A stretch of DNA of 64,000 bases from CAVQRC01 sp963715045 (GTDB lineage Bacteria > Planctomycetota > Planctomycetia > Pirellulales > Lacipirellulaceae). Position numbers and translations under genes: made by a program. Position 1 is the first letter of the stretch, and every line of letters begins with the position of its first letter. A model generated the notes under the pieces. That model was given only the letters and a program-made list of their open reading frames with translations, ran no database searches and was not told where the DNA came from. The stretch covers positions 124,001 through 188,000 of the forward strand of contig CAVQRC010000001.1 in the NCBI GenBank assembly GCA_963715045.1, written 5' to 3'. Below are positions 56,841 through 64,000 of this stretch, one piece after another.

Positions 56841-58182
56841 TCAAGGGCCCCGCGAGGTGTGGTCGATGGCCGCGGCGACCAGGGCGGCAGCTTGCCCCTG
56901 GGGGGTCACGTTGATGGCCAGACAGGTGTCACCAGGGAGCGTCTGGTCGTCCGTATTCACGTTCACCGGGCAGCTCGGGTCGGGCCGGTCGTAGTTCAGC
57001 GTGGGGTACAGCCGACCCCGGGTGAACGAGAGAATGCTGGCCGCCAGTTCGACGACTCCGCTGCCGGCGCCGAGGTTGCCGAAGAAGCTCTTGGCCGCGA
57101 CCAAGGGCACATCCGCGGCGGCTGGACCGAAGACCTCACCGATCGCCGCGGCTTCCTCTCGATCGCTGGCCGGCGTGGCCAGTCCGTGGGCACTGATGTG
57201 ACCGATCGTCGCGGGTTGGCGTCCGGCGTTCGCGAGCGCCAGTCGCATGGCCTGAGCCAGCGCCGGGGCGAGTTTTCCGGAGAGGTTTTCATCCGCGACG
57301 ATGGCGGCACCGCTGCCGAGAATTTCGGCGTAGATCTCCGCGTTGCGGGTCCTGGCATGTTCGTAGTCCTCGAGCACCATCGCGGCAGCGCCTTCGCCCG
57401 AGGACCATTCCAGAGCGGTTCAACTCGAAGGGTCGGGACGCCTGGGCAGGCGGTACGTCGCGGCCGGCAAGCGTTTCCTGCTGGACCGCGTGGATCGCCT
57501 TCATGGGATGCACGCGAGTGCCGGTGGCCCCGGCGACCATGCGATCGGCGTGGCCTCGGCGGATGGTCCGCGCGGCCTCGGCGAGGGCGAGCAGGCCGGC
57601 TGCTTCGCGGTGCGTCAGGGAGTTGTTCGGACCGCGCAGATCGTTGTAGATCGCAATGTGACTGGCCGGCATGTTCGGCAAGTACTTCAGCAGCCACAGC
57701 GGCGACATCTTGCCGAGGCCTTCGCTGCCCCAGCGGTCGAATTCGAACTCCCCGCGAGGATCTCGGCAAAAGGCGACTGCGTCGGCGTAGTCCGCCGGCA
57801 TCGTGAGCATATAGTCGCTTCCGAAGATCACGCCGGACCGTTCCGGAGGGGTGTCGCCCGGGACGAAGCGGGAGTCGGCCAATGCTTTCTGAGCCGCGGC
57901 GACGCCCATCTGGGTTTCGCGGCACATCAGCTTGATGCCCTTTCGGACCGCCTTTTGACGCGGCTTGTCGAGTTCTCCGAAGTCGTCGATGTGCCCCGCA
58001 AACTGGCGGGCTTCGGCGGCGTAGGAGCAGGGGAGGCTGGCCGTGGCCAACTCGCACGCCTCGGCCACGCCGCTGGTACGACCGATGAGGGACTCCCACA
58101 AGGCCTCGAGCGTGTTGCCGAGCGGCGTGACGAGACCGATTCCCGTGATGACGACGCGGCGAGTGGAAGCAGTGGGATTCAT
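56841..58182 (-). CDS. Ketosynthase-fold protein lacking active-site Cys and second His (one frameshift)
   Basis: A beta-ketoacyl synthase homologue, ~447 aa. RRVVITGIGLVTPLGNTLEALW opens it. At the nucleophile position the expected TACA is THREA, with Glu-193 aligned to the catalytic Cys. The first His motif is kept (SAHGLATPASD) but the second is changed (KSFFGNLGAGSG, Asn for His). A single-base frame change near 57410 interrupts it (SGMVLG to EGAAAMVLEDYEHA). It is divergently transcribed from the rpmF-fabD-fabG-acpP-fabF genes. It looks like a chain-length-factor-type partner of an active ketosynthase; direct condensing activity is unlikely. Confidence 0.82.
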
Positions 58183-58303
58183 AGGGCGGTCAATCTACCA
58201 ACAGCGGCCATTGACAGTCCAGGACCAGGCGACGTAGCATGTCCCGCTCGAAATTGACCGCGGCATGCCCACGAAACCGGATGCGAATTGACGGAGCCTG
58301 ACG

Positions 58304-58483
58304 ATGGCTGTACCCAAACGCAAGCACTCCAATTCCCGCACGGGCAAGCGTCGCTCGCACGACGCGATGACGCCTCGTCATGTTCAGAGCTGTCCGAAAT
58401 GCTCGACCCGTGTTCCGCCGCATACGATCTGTCCTAACTGTGGGCATTACGGCGGTCGCGTGATCGTGGAGCCTGAGGACTGA
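58304..58483 (+). CDS. rpmF: 50S ribosomal protein L32
   Basis: A 59-aa ribosomal protein: MAVPKRKHSNSRTGKRRSHD, then the four-Cys zinc ribbon CPKC...CPNCG. It precedes fabD by 28 bp, the common rpmF-fab order that couples ribosome and lipid synthesis in many bacteria (plsX and fabH, often between them, are absent here). Confidence 0.95.
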   Translation: MAVPKRKHSNSRTGKRRSHDAMTPRHVQSCPKCSTRVPPHTICPNCGHYGGRVIVEPED

Positions 58484-58511
58484 AACGGCGGATCGGCGGA
58501 TCAGGAGTGCC

Positions 58512-59435
58512 ATGCAATCGAGTGCCATGCAGCCCACCGCCATTCTTTTCCCCGGACAGGGTGCCCAGTCGCTGGGCATGGGCCGCGACCTCTGCACCCA
58601 ATCGCCGGCTGCCAATCAGCTCTTTGAACGGGCCAGCACGCTCCTGGCATTCGACCTTAAAGAGGTCTGCTTCGAGGGACCGGTGGAGCGCTTGAACTCC
58701 ACCGAATGCAGCCAGCCGGCGTTATTCGTGGCCAGCCTCGCCGCCGCCGAACTCCTCGAAGAACAAGCGCCCGGCGCGCTTTCGGCATGCCGCTACATGG
58801 CCGGCTTGAGCCTCGGCGAATACACGGCCCTGGTCTTCGCGGGAGCGATCGACTTCGAAGCCGGCCTGCAACTGGTTGCTGAGCGAGGCCGGGCCATGCA
58901 GGCGGCCTCGGACGCCGTCGCCAGCGGCATGGTCAGCGTCCTGGGCCTCAAACTCGATCAGGTCGAGCGGCTTTGCGACGCGGCCCGAGAGCAGGACGTG
59001 CTCCAGATCGCCAACAATCTCTGCCCGGGTAACATTGCCGTGAGTGGACACGCCGCCGCCTGCGATCGACTGGTTCCCCTGGCGGAGCAGGCGGGAGCGA
59101 TGAAGGTCATTCCGCTGGCCGTGGCGGGCGCTTTTCACACGTCGCTCATGCAACCGGCCGTCGAACGCCTGTCGGCTGCGCTCGATGACACGGAAATTCG
59201 CGAGCCTCGCGTGCCGGTCGTCAGCAACGTCGATGCCCGTCCTCACACCGACCCGGCCGAGATTCGTGAACTCTTGAGGCGGCAGGTGATTTCCCCCGTC
59301 CGCTGGGAGGAATCGATGCAGTGGCTGCTGGCCGAGGAGATCACGCAGTTTTACGAAATCGGTCCGGGACGCGTTCTCCGCGGCCTGTTGCGAAGAATCA
59401 ACCGCAAGATCGCCTGCACCAACATCCCGGCCTGA
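58512..59435 (+). CDS. fabD: Malonyl-CoA:ACP transacylase
   Basis: It loads malonyl groups onto ACP for fatty-acid synthesis. 307 aa. ILFPGQGAQSLGMGRDL at the start, nucleophile Ser-100 in GLSLGEYTAL, and the catalytic His in AGAFHTSLM. The start could be M1 or M6 (MQPTAILFPG). Cytoplasmic. It is followed 82 bp later by fabG. Confidence 0.95.
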   Translation: MQSSAMQPTAILFPGQGAQSLGMGRDLCTQSPAANQLFERASTLLAFDLKEVCFEGPVERLNSTECSQPALFVASLAAAELLEEQAPGALSACRYMAGLSLGEYTALVFAGAIDFEAGLQLVAERGRAMQAASDAVASGMVSVLGLKLDQVERLCDAAREQDVLQIANNLCPGNIAVSGHAAACDRLVPLAEQAGAMKVIPLAVAGAFHTSLMQPAVERLSAALDDTEIREPRVPVVSNVDARPHTDPAEIRELLRRQVISPVRWEESMQWLLAEEITQFYEIGPGRVLRGLLRRINRKIACTNIPA

Positions 59436-59517
59436 CTCATTCCGGCCTGACTCCAAGGTCTCGCGGTCGGACGCGTTGGCCGTCCCATCCCACTCCCACC
59501 CGGCGAAAGAAATTACC

Positions 59518-60294
59518 ATGGCGGATCCGGATTCAAGGACCATTCACGTCGACCTGTCTGGCAAGACGGCCATCGTGACCGGAGCATCGCGGGGAATTGG
59601 CCGCGAGATCGCCATCGCCGTGGCCGCTGCCGGGGCCAAAGTCGCCCTGGTGGCCCGCGATCGAGAGCGGCTCGAGGAGACCGCCATCGCGATCCGAGAG
59701 GCGGGCGGTACGGCCGAGGTTCATCCCGGCGATGTCGCCGCGAGTGCCGACGTCGCCCGAGTGGTCGACGACGTGGTCCATGCCTGGGGGCAACTCGATG
59801 TTCTCGTCAACAATGCCGGGATCACGCGGGACACCCTGATTCCCCGGATGTCCGACGAAGACTGGGACGAGGTAATCACCACGAATCTCCGGTCCGTATT
59901 CCTATTCACCCGCGCCGCCGTCCAGCCGATGATGCGAGCCCGATACGGTCGGATCATCAACATTTCGAGCGTCTCGGGCTTGATGGGGAATCCGGGCCAG
60001 TCGAACTACTCCGCTTCGAAGGCGGGCATCATCGGCATGACCCGGTCGGTGGCACGCGAACTTGGCAGTCGACGTCGAAACATCACGGTCAATGCCATTT
60101 GTCCCGGCTTCGTCGCTACGGAAATGACGGACGCCCTCGGCGATGCCCTGCTCGATGAGGTCAAGAAACGCGTGCCCCTGCAGCGACTCGGTCTGGCCCG
60201 AGAAGTGGCCGACGCCGTGTTGTACCTCGCCAGCGATTCGGCCGCCTATGTGACCGGAGCCGTGTTGACGATTGATGGAGGGCTGACGGCCTGA
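59518..60294 (+). CDS. fabG: 3-oxoacyl-ACP reductase
   Basis: An SDR enzyme that reduces 3-ketoacyl-ACP with NADPH, 258 aa. TGASRGIG (residues 21-28), NNAGITRDTL, catalytic Ser in INISSVSG and the YxxxK pair in NYSASKAGIIG. The ATG at 59518 (MADPDSRTIHVDLSGK) is preferred; the 14-residue extension from 59476 is not family-like. Confidence 0.95.
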   Translation: MADPDSRTIHVDLSGKTAIVTGASRGIGREIAIAVAAAGAKVALVARDRERLEETAIAIREAGGTAEVHPGDVAASADVARVVDDVVHAWGQLDVLVNNAGITRDTLIPRMSDEDWDEVITTNLRSVFLFTRAAVQPMMRARYGRIINISSVSGLMGNPGQSNYSASKAGIIGMTRSVARELGSRRRNITVNAICPGFVATEMTDALGDALLDEVKKRVPLQRLGLAREVADAVLYLASDSAAYVTGAVLTIDGGLTA

Positions 60295-60502
60295 TTTTGC
60301 CAGCGACTTCGCGAAATCCTGAATGCCCTGGACACCCGAATCGAAAATCGCTATACCTTGACCCCTCTTGCGAAGTTCCTCCATTTTACGGGGCTGACCA
60401 AGAGCCTTCGTTCGTCTTTCAACGCGGCATCAACCACGAGTGCCGCATGTCCGGATCTTCATCGGACTTGAATCTCCGCATCCCTCTGGGAGGACCATTG
60501 AG
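60295..60502. other. Gap upstream of acpP
   Basis: 208 bp between fabG and acpP. A TTGACC at about 60358 with a weak T-rich -10 some 18 bp on might be a separate acpP promoter, but I would not rely on it. Confidence 0.35.
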
Positions 60503-60736
60503 GTGGCCTCGACTTTTGAGCGCGTACAAGACATCGTTTCCGAGCAATTGGGTGTCGATAAAGAGAAAATCACTGCGGAGACCTCCTTCGTCAATGATTT
60601 GGGTGCCGACTCTCTCGACACGGTTGAACTCGTGATGGAACTGGAGGAAGAGTTTGACATCAATATCCCGGATGATGCCGCGGAGAAGATTCAAACGGTG
60701 GGACAGGCCGTTGAGTTTATCGACGAGCACAAGTAG
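60503..60736 (+). CDS. acpP: Acyl carrier protein
   Basis: A 77-aa carrier. The GTG at 60503 starts (M)ASTFERVQDIVSEQLGVDK, the usual ACP opening, and has GGGAGG ~9-14 nt upstream; the open frame before it is not ACP-like. The phosphopantetheine Ser is S37 in LGADSLDTVELVM. Acidic throughout. It carries acyl chains between fab enzymes and possibly the Cys-less ketosynthase. Confidence 0.95.
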   Translation: MASTFERVQDIVSEQLGVDKEKITAETSFVNDLGADSLDTVELVMELEEEFDINIPDDAAEKIQTVGQAVEFIDEHK

Positions 60737-60950
60737 CAGTGAACGCATCGGCACGTGAAGTGTCGCAGGTGGATTGCCTCCGTGGGATCGCCGAGAGGTG
60801 TCCGGGACGGAGGTAAACCGCCGCGGCCGTGCCGCCTTGCGGAAGCGACTTACGCACAGCCGATCGTCGCCGCCTGGGGCCCCTCTCTGAGCCACTGCGG
60901 CCGACACGGCACAGGAATCTCGATCACGTCATTGCCTGGGTGTAGGCTCC

Positions 60951-62193
60951 ATGAAACGCCGCGTCGTTGTGACAGGAATCGGAGCGGTCACTTCTCTGAG
61001 CCTGAAGGTCGACGATCTCTGGCGGCGGGTGCTCGCTGGTGAGAGCGGTATCCATGAGAACCGCCAATTCGACACGTCCGCTTTCCGGGTCCACTTCGCC
61101 GGCGACATCCACGATTGGTCGACCGACGGCTACATGGACCGCAAGGAGGCCAGACGGGTCGATCGATTTACGCAGTTCGCGATGGTAGCTGGCGTCGATG
61201 CGGTCGTCGACTCGGGCCTGGACTTTTCGCGCGAAGACGAGTTCCGCTGCGGCGTCGTTCTCGGCTCGGGAATCGGCGGGCTGAACGAAATTGAAGCCCA
61301 GCACAGCCGGTTGGTGCTCAAAGGTCCCGACAAGGTATCGGCGTTCACGATTCCGAAGCTGATGGTCAACGCCGCGTCCGGGCAGATCTCGATTCACTAT
61401 GGTCTTCGCGGCCCGAATTATGCCGTGGCGACTGCTTGTGCTTCGGCGACCAATGCGATGGGCGACGCCTTCAAGTCGATTCAATACGACGATGCTGACG
61501 TGATGGTGACCGGCGGGACGGAAGCGGCCGTGACCCCCATGGGAGTCAGCGGATTTTCCAACATGCGGGCGCTGTCGGAGCGGAATGACAATCCGACCGC
61601 GGCCAGCCGTCCGTTCGATCGGCGAGCGCGACGGGTTCGTGCTGTCGGAGGGAGCCGGCATCGTGATCTTCGAGGAACTCGAGCATGCCAAAGCTCGGGG
61701 GGCGAAGATTTATGCGGAGGTCCTGGGCTATGGAACGTGCGCCGACGGGGGTCACATTACTCAGCCCGATGCCGAGGGTACGGGAGCTGCGCGGGCGATG
61801 GCCTCCGCACTCGCCGACGCCCAGCTCTCACCCGAGTCGATCGACTACATCAATGCACACGGTACGAGTACCCCGCTGGGTGACAAGGCGGAGACAATTG
61901 CTATCAAGCGGGTGTATGGCGACCACGCCCGCCGGCTGAGCGTCTCGAGCACGAAAAGCCAACTCGGCCATTTGCTGGGCGCCAGCGGTGGTGTCGAACT
62001 CGTGTTGAGCGTGCTGGCCATTCGCGACAGCGTCTGCCCACCGACGATCAACTACGAAGAGCCCGATCCCGACTGCGATCTCGACTACACGCCCAACGAG
62101 CCTCGCGAACGGTCGATTCAGGCCATCATGAGCAACAGTTTCGGCTTCGGTGGCCACAATGGGGCCCTGATCGCACGGCGGTTCGACGGGTAG
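60951..62193 (+). CDS. fabF: 3-oxoacyl-ACP synthase II (one frameshift)
   Basis: The elongating condensing enzyme, ~413 aa. Active-site Cys-163 is in NYAVATACASATNAM, the two His are in NAHGTSTPLGD and STKSQLGHLLGASGG. A one-base frame change near 61620 separates AASRPFD from GERDGFVLSEGAGIVIFEE. Unlike the divergent Cys-less homologue, all catalytic residues are present. It completes the fab cluster. Confidence 0.93.
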
Positions 62194-62484
62194 CGCTGCG
62201 GTAAAGAGGAACGGGCTTCTGGTGTCGCTGCAGCGGTCCGCTCACGACGCAGGACAATGACTAAAGAATCCCCATCACGGATTCCTGTTGTGGTGGTTGC
62301 AGTGGGACAATTTTGGCAGACTCAGCCTGCGACGTCCCCCAAAAAGACCCCAGGGGTCTCGTTTGCAGGCTGCGACCCCGGCGGTGGCGCGGGATGACGC
62401 TCGTCTTGCTCCGTTTCGCGAGGCCTTCTATACTCCGCCGCCGCGTCCACTAGGCGAACACCGCATCAGCAAGGAGGCTGATCG
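62194..62484. other. Intergenic region with one palindrome element
   Basis: 290 bp between fabF and the next gene. A degraded ATGACTAA repeat is near 62256, and the CCCCCAAAAAGACCCCAGGG element is at 62335-62358, ending GGTC. There is no other feature. Confidence 0.6.
62341..62358 (+). repeat. AAAAAGACCCC palindrome element, third copy
   Basis: AAAAAG plus GACCCCAGGGGTC (62346-62358), preceded by a C-run, the same as the copy at 20991-21014. It lies 3' of fabF. Confidence 0.8.
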
Positions 62485-63748
62485 ATGCACAGCAGGCCCT
62501 TCCGTCGCGTATTGCCGCGAATCGCCGCAATTCTACTGGCCGCGGTGCACGCTCCGGTCCTCGCCCAGGAGCCGGCCGCGACTGGGTGGCGGGCAGCCGG
62601 CGATGCGGCACCCGCGAATGCTGGTGGTCTCCCAGTCGCCGCTCCCCGGGCGGCCGTGGTGACACCGCCCCGCGCGGATATCACGCCGACCACTCCCTTG
62701 ACGCCGATCCAAGACAATCAGCAGCCGCTCCGGGCCCGCGTCACGAAGGGCGCCGGCACACTGCCCAACAATCACGGACAGGTGTGGCGGGAGTACGACA
62801 TCAGCCCCTACACCCGCCGCGTCACGTCGACCAATCGGCCGGAGCAGGCCGTCGTCGACTGGATTCTGCGGGAGACCGGCTACGAGGCCTGGCATGGAGA
62901 ACCACTGGGCGTGTTCGAGCGCCGACCAGAACACGATGCGGGTGTACCACACGCCGGAGATGCACGGCATCGTGTCGAACATCATCGATCGGTTCGTCAA
63001 CAGCGAAGCCGAGACCCACGCGTTTGGCCTCCGCGTGGTGACGATCCGCAACCCGAACTGGCGGGCCAAAGCCCTGCGGTACATGAAACCGATTCCGGTT
63101 CAGTCGTCGGGCGTGCAGGGCTGGCTGGTCGCCAAGGAAGACGCAGCGCTGCTGCTCAATGAACTGGGCCGCCGTTCCGATTACCGCGAGCACAACTCAC
63201 CGAATCTGCTTGTCCACAACGGGCAGTCGACGGTGATCTCTTCAATGCGGCAGAGAACGTACACCAAGGGGGTTGTGGCTTCGACCGGAGCGTGGCCCGG
63301 TTACCAGCCCGAGATGGGCGTCCTCGATGAAGGGTTCTCGCTCGAGTTCAGTCCGCTGGTATCGCTCGACGCCCTGTCGGTGGACGCGGTGATCAAGTTG
63401 CGGCTCAACCAGATCGAGAAAATGGTGCCGGTAAAGCTCGACGTGCCGACTTCGCTGTCACCGAATCAGCAGACGCAGGTGGAAGTGCCCCAACTCACGA
63501 TGTGTCACGTACACGAGCGGTTCCGCTGGCCGGTCGACGAGGTCCTGATTCTTTCGACCGGTGTCGTGGCGACGCCCGCTCCCACGCGAAAGTCCGGCTT
63601 CATGGAGTTGATCCCGATGGTCAATGGCCCGCCCCGGGCCGATGCCCTGCTGGTCATCGAGAGCAAAGGTCGCGTTCCCCGCGTCGTCCGCCGCACCGAC
63701 CAGCCCTCGGTCGCCCGAGTGCCGCAAACGTCGCACGGCAGGTACTAG
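62485..63748 (+). CDS. Secreted planctomycete protein, secretin-like C-terminus (one frameshift)
   Basis: About 420 aa, no named family. Signal peptide at residues 1-27 (LPRIAAILLAAVHAPVLAQE), a Pro/Ala linker, and WREYDISPYTRRV. A frame change near 62910 joins DQNTMRVYHTPEMHGIV. The second half (NLLVHNGQSTVISSMRQR, EGFSLEFSPLVSLDALSV, TQVEVPQLTMCHVHERF, RADALLVIESKGRVP) recalls the domain arrangement of type II/III secretins, but the motif match is weak. Planctomycetes have many such stand-alone proteins. It probably acts in the periplasm-like compartment. Confidence 0.6.
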
Positions 63749-63899
63749 GTTGGGATCAGGGATTAGAGTCACATTCCGTTCGCTGCGCGGGCATCACGAT
63801 GACTAATCTCTCGTGCCGATGGAAATCCCAACGACGAATTCCCCAAGGACAAACTGGAGGCTTCGTCATCGCAGTGCCGACGATTGAGAGTTCAACGGG

Positions 63900-64000
63900 C
63901 TAGAACAACGGCAGCTGGTCGGAGTCCTGGTTTTCCCAGGGGCGTTGTGCCGGGGCGATGCCGAGGTGATCGTAGCTGGCCGCCGTGATCTTGCGACCTC
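63900..64000 (-). CDS. ruvB: Holliday junction helicase RuvB, C-terminal end (partial)
   Basis: Only the last 32 codons are in the window: GRKITAASYDHLGIAP ... DQLPLF, stop at 63900-63902. RuvB proteins characteristically end GRxxTxxAYxHLG followed by a short variable tail with QLxLF, which this matches. The 5' part lies beyond the window edge. A different AAA+ or winged-helix protein is possible but less likely. Confidence 0.65.
   Translation of the reverse strand, partial: GRKITAASYDHLGIAPAQRPWENQDSDQLPLF

Overview
This window comes from a planctomycete chromosome. The evidence is: secreted proteins that end in a dockerin-like DFLxWQ repeat followed by a PEP-CTERM anchor (7718-9452, 40899-42111), a GldA/GldFG/DUF4340 module, a DUF1573 protein, a CRTAC1/ASPIC-UnbV protein with a redoxin domain and TPRs, a fused phosphoesterase-tetrahaem cytochrome, and FHA-linked regulation. 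The dockerin-plus-PEP-CTERM style points to Pirellulales, perhaps a Lacipirellulaceae-like lineage. GC is high, intergenic regions are long and rich in repeats, and Shine-Dalgarno sites are patchy.

Layout. 1-7.1 kb: 3' end of nadB, then an ABC exporter ATPase, a fused permease/GldG protein and a DUF4340 protein in one plus-strand operon. 7.2-10.7 kb: DUF971 protein, secreted sugar-dehydrogenase-like PEP-CTERM protein, phenylacetate-CoA-ligase-like enzyme. 10.8-16.6 kb: regulation (FHA-GAF-sigma54 activator, TPR lipoprotein, basic small protein, ECF sigma with zinc-finger anti-sigma, FHA protein). 16.9-20.9 kb: lipoate ligase, DUF3500 protein, ankyrin-serine hydrolase. 21.0-25.7 kb: gcvT-gcvH-gcvPA-gcvPB. 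26.1-29.5 kb: RNase R and a YhaM-type nuclease back to back. 29.8-36.4 kb: proS, DUF4416, an SGNH/dockerin protein, then a polyprenyl-P GlcNAc-1-P transferase and an O-antigen-ligase-like protein. 36.5-40.6 kb: DUF1573 protein, phosphoesterase-cytochrome c554 protein, CBS protein. 40.9-46.6 kb: LamG/PEP-CTERM protein and a ~1,335-codon CRTAC1-redoxin-TPR protein. 46.6-48.1 kb: gene-free and repeat-rich. 48.1-51.2 kb: Gfo/Idh/MocA oxidoreductase, YebC, HhH-GPD-like protein with a histone-like tail. 51.3-56.5 kb: nusA-infB-rbfA. 56.8-62.2 kb: fatty-acid cluster (an active-site-less ketosynthase divergent from rpmF-fabD-fabG-acpP-fabF). 62.5-64 kb: a secreted planctomycete protein and the 3' end of ruvB.

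Two cautions and one highlight. At least 15 otherwise intact genes are broken by single-base frame changes, which I read mainly as consensus indels and not as decay; each is annotated as one gene. The DUF4340 gene carries a compensating pair that turns an acidic repeat into a basic one. The highlight is the CRTAC1 gene: its reading frame is interrupted by an in-frame UGA inside a well-preserved segment, and a six-base-pair hairpin with a GGUCG loop starts at the distance from the UGA expected of a bacterial SECIS element. It is a candidate selenoprotein. A second candidate novelty is a ~75-80 bp structured element present in five copies, mostly just 3' of genes, with a possible sixth relative.
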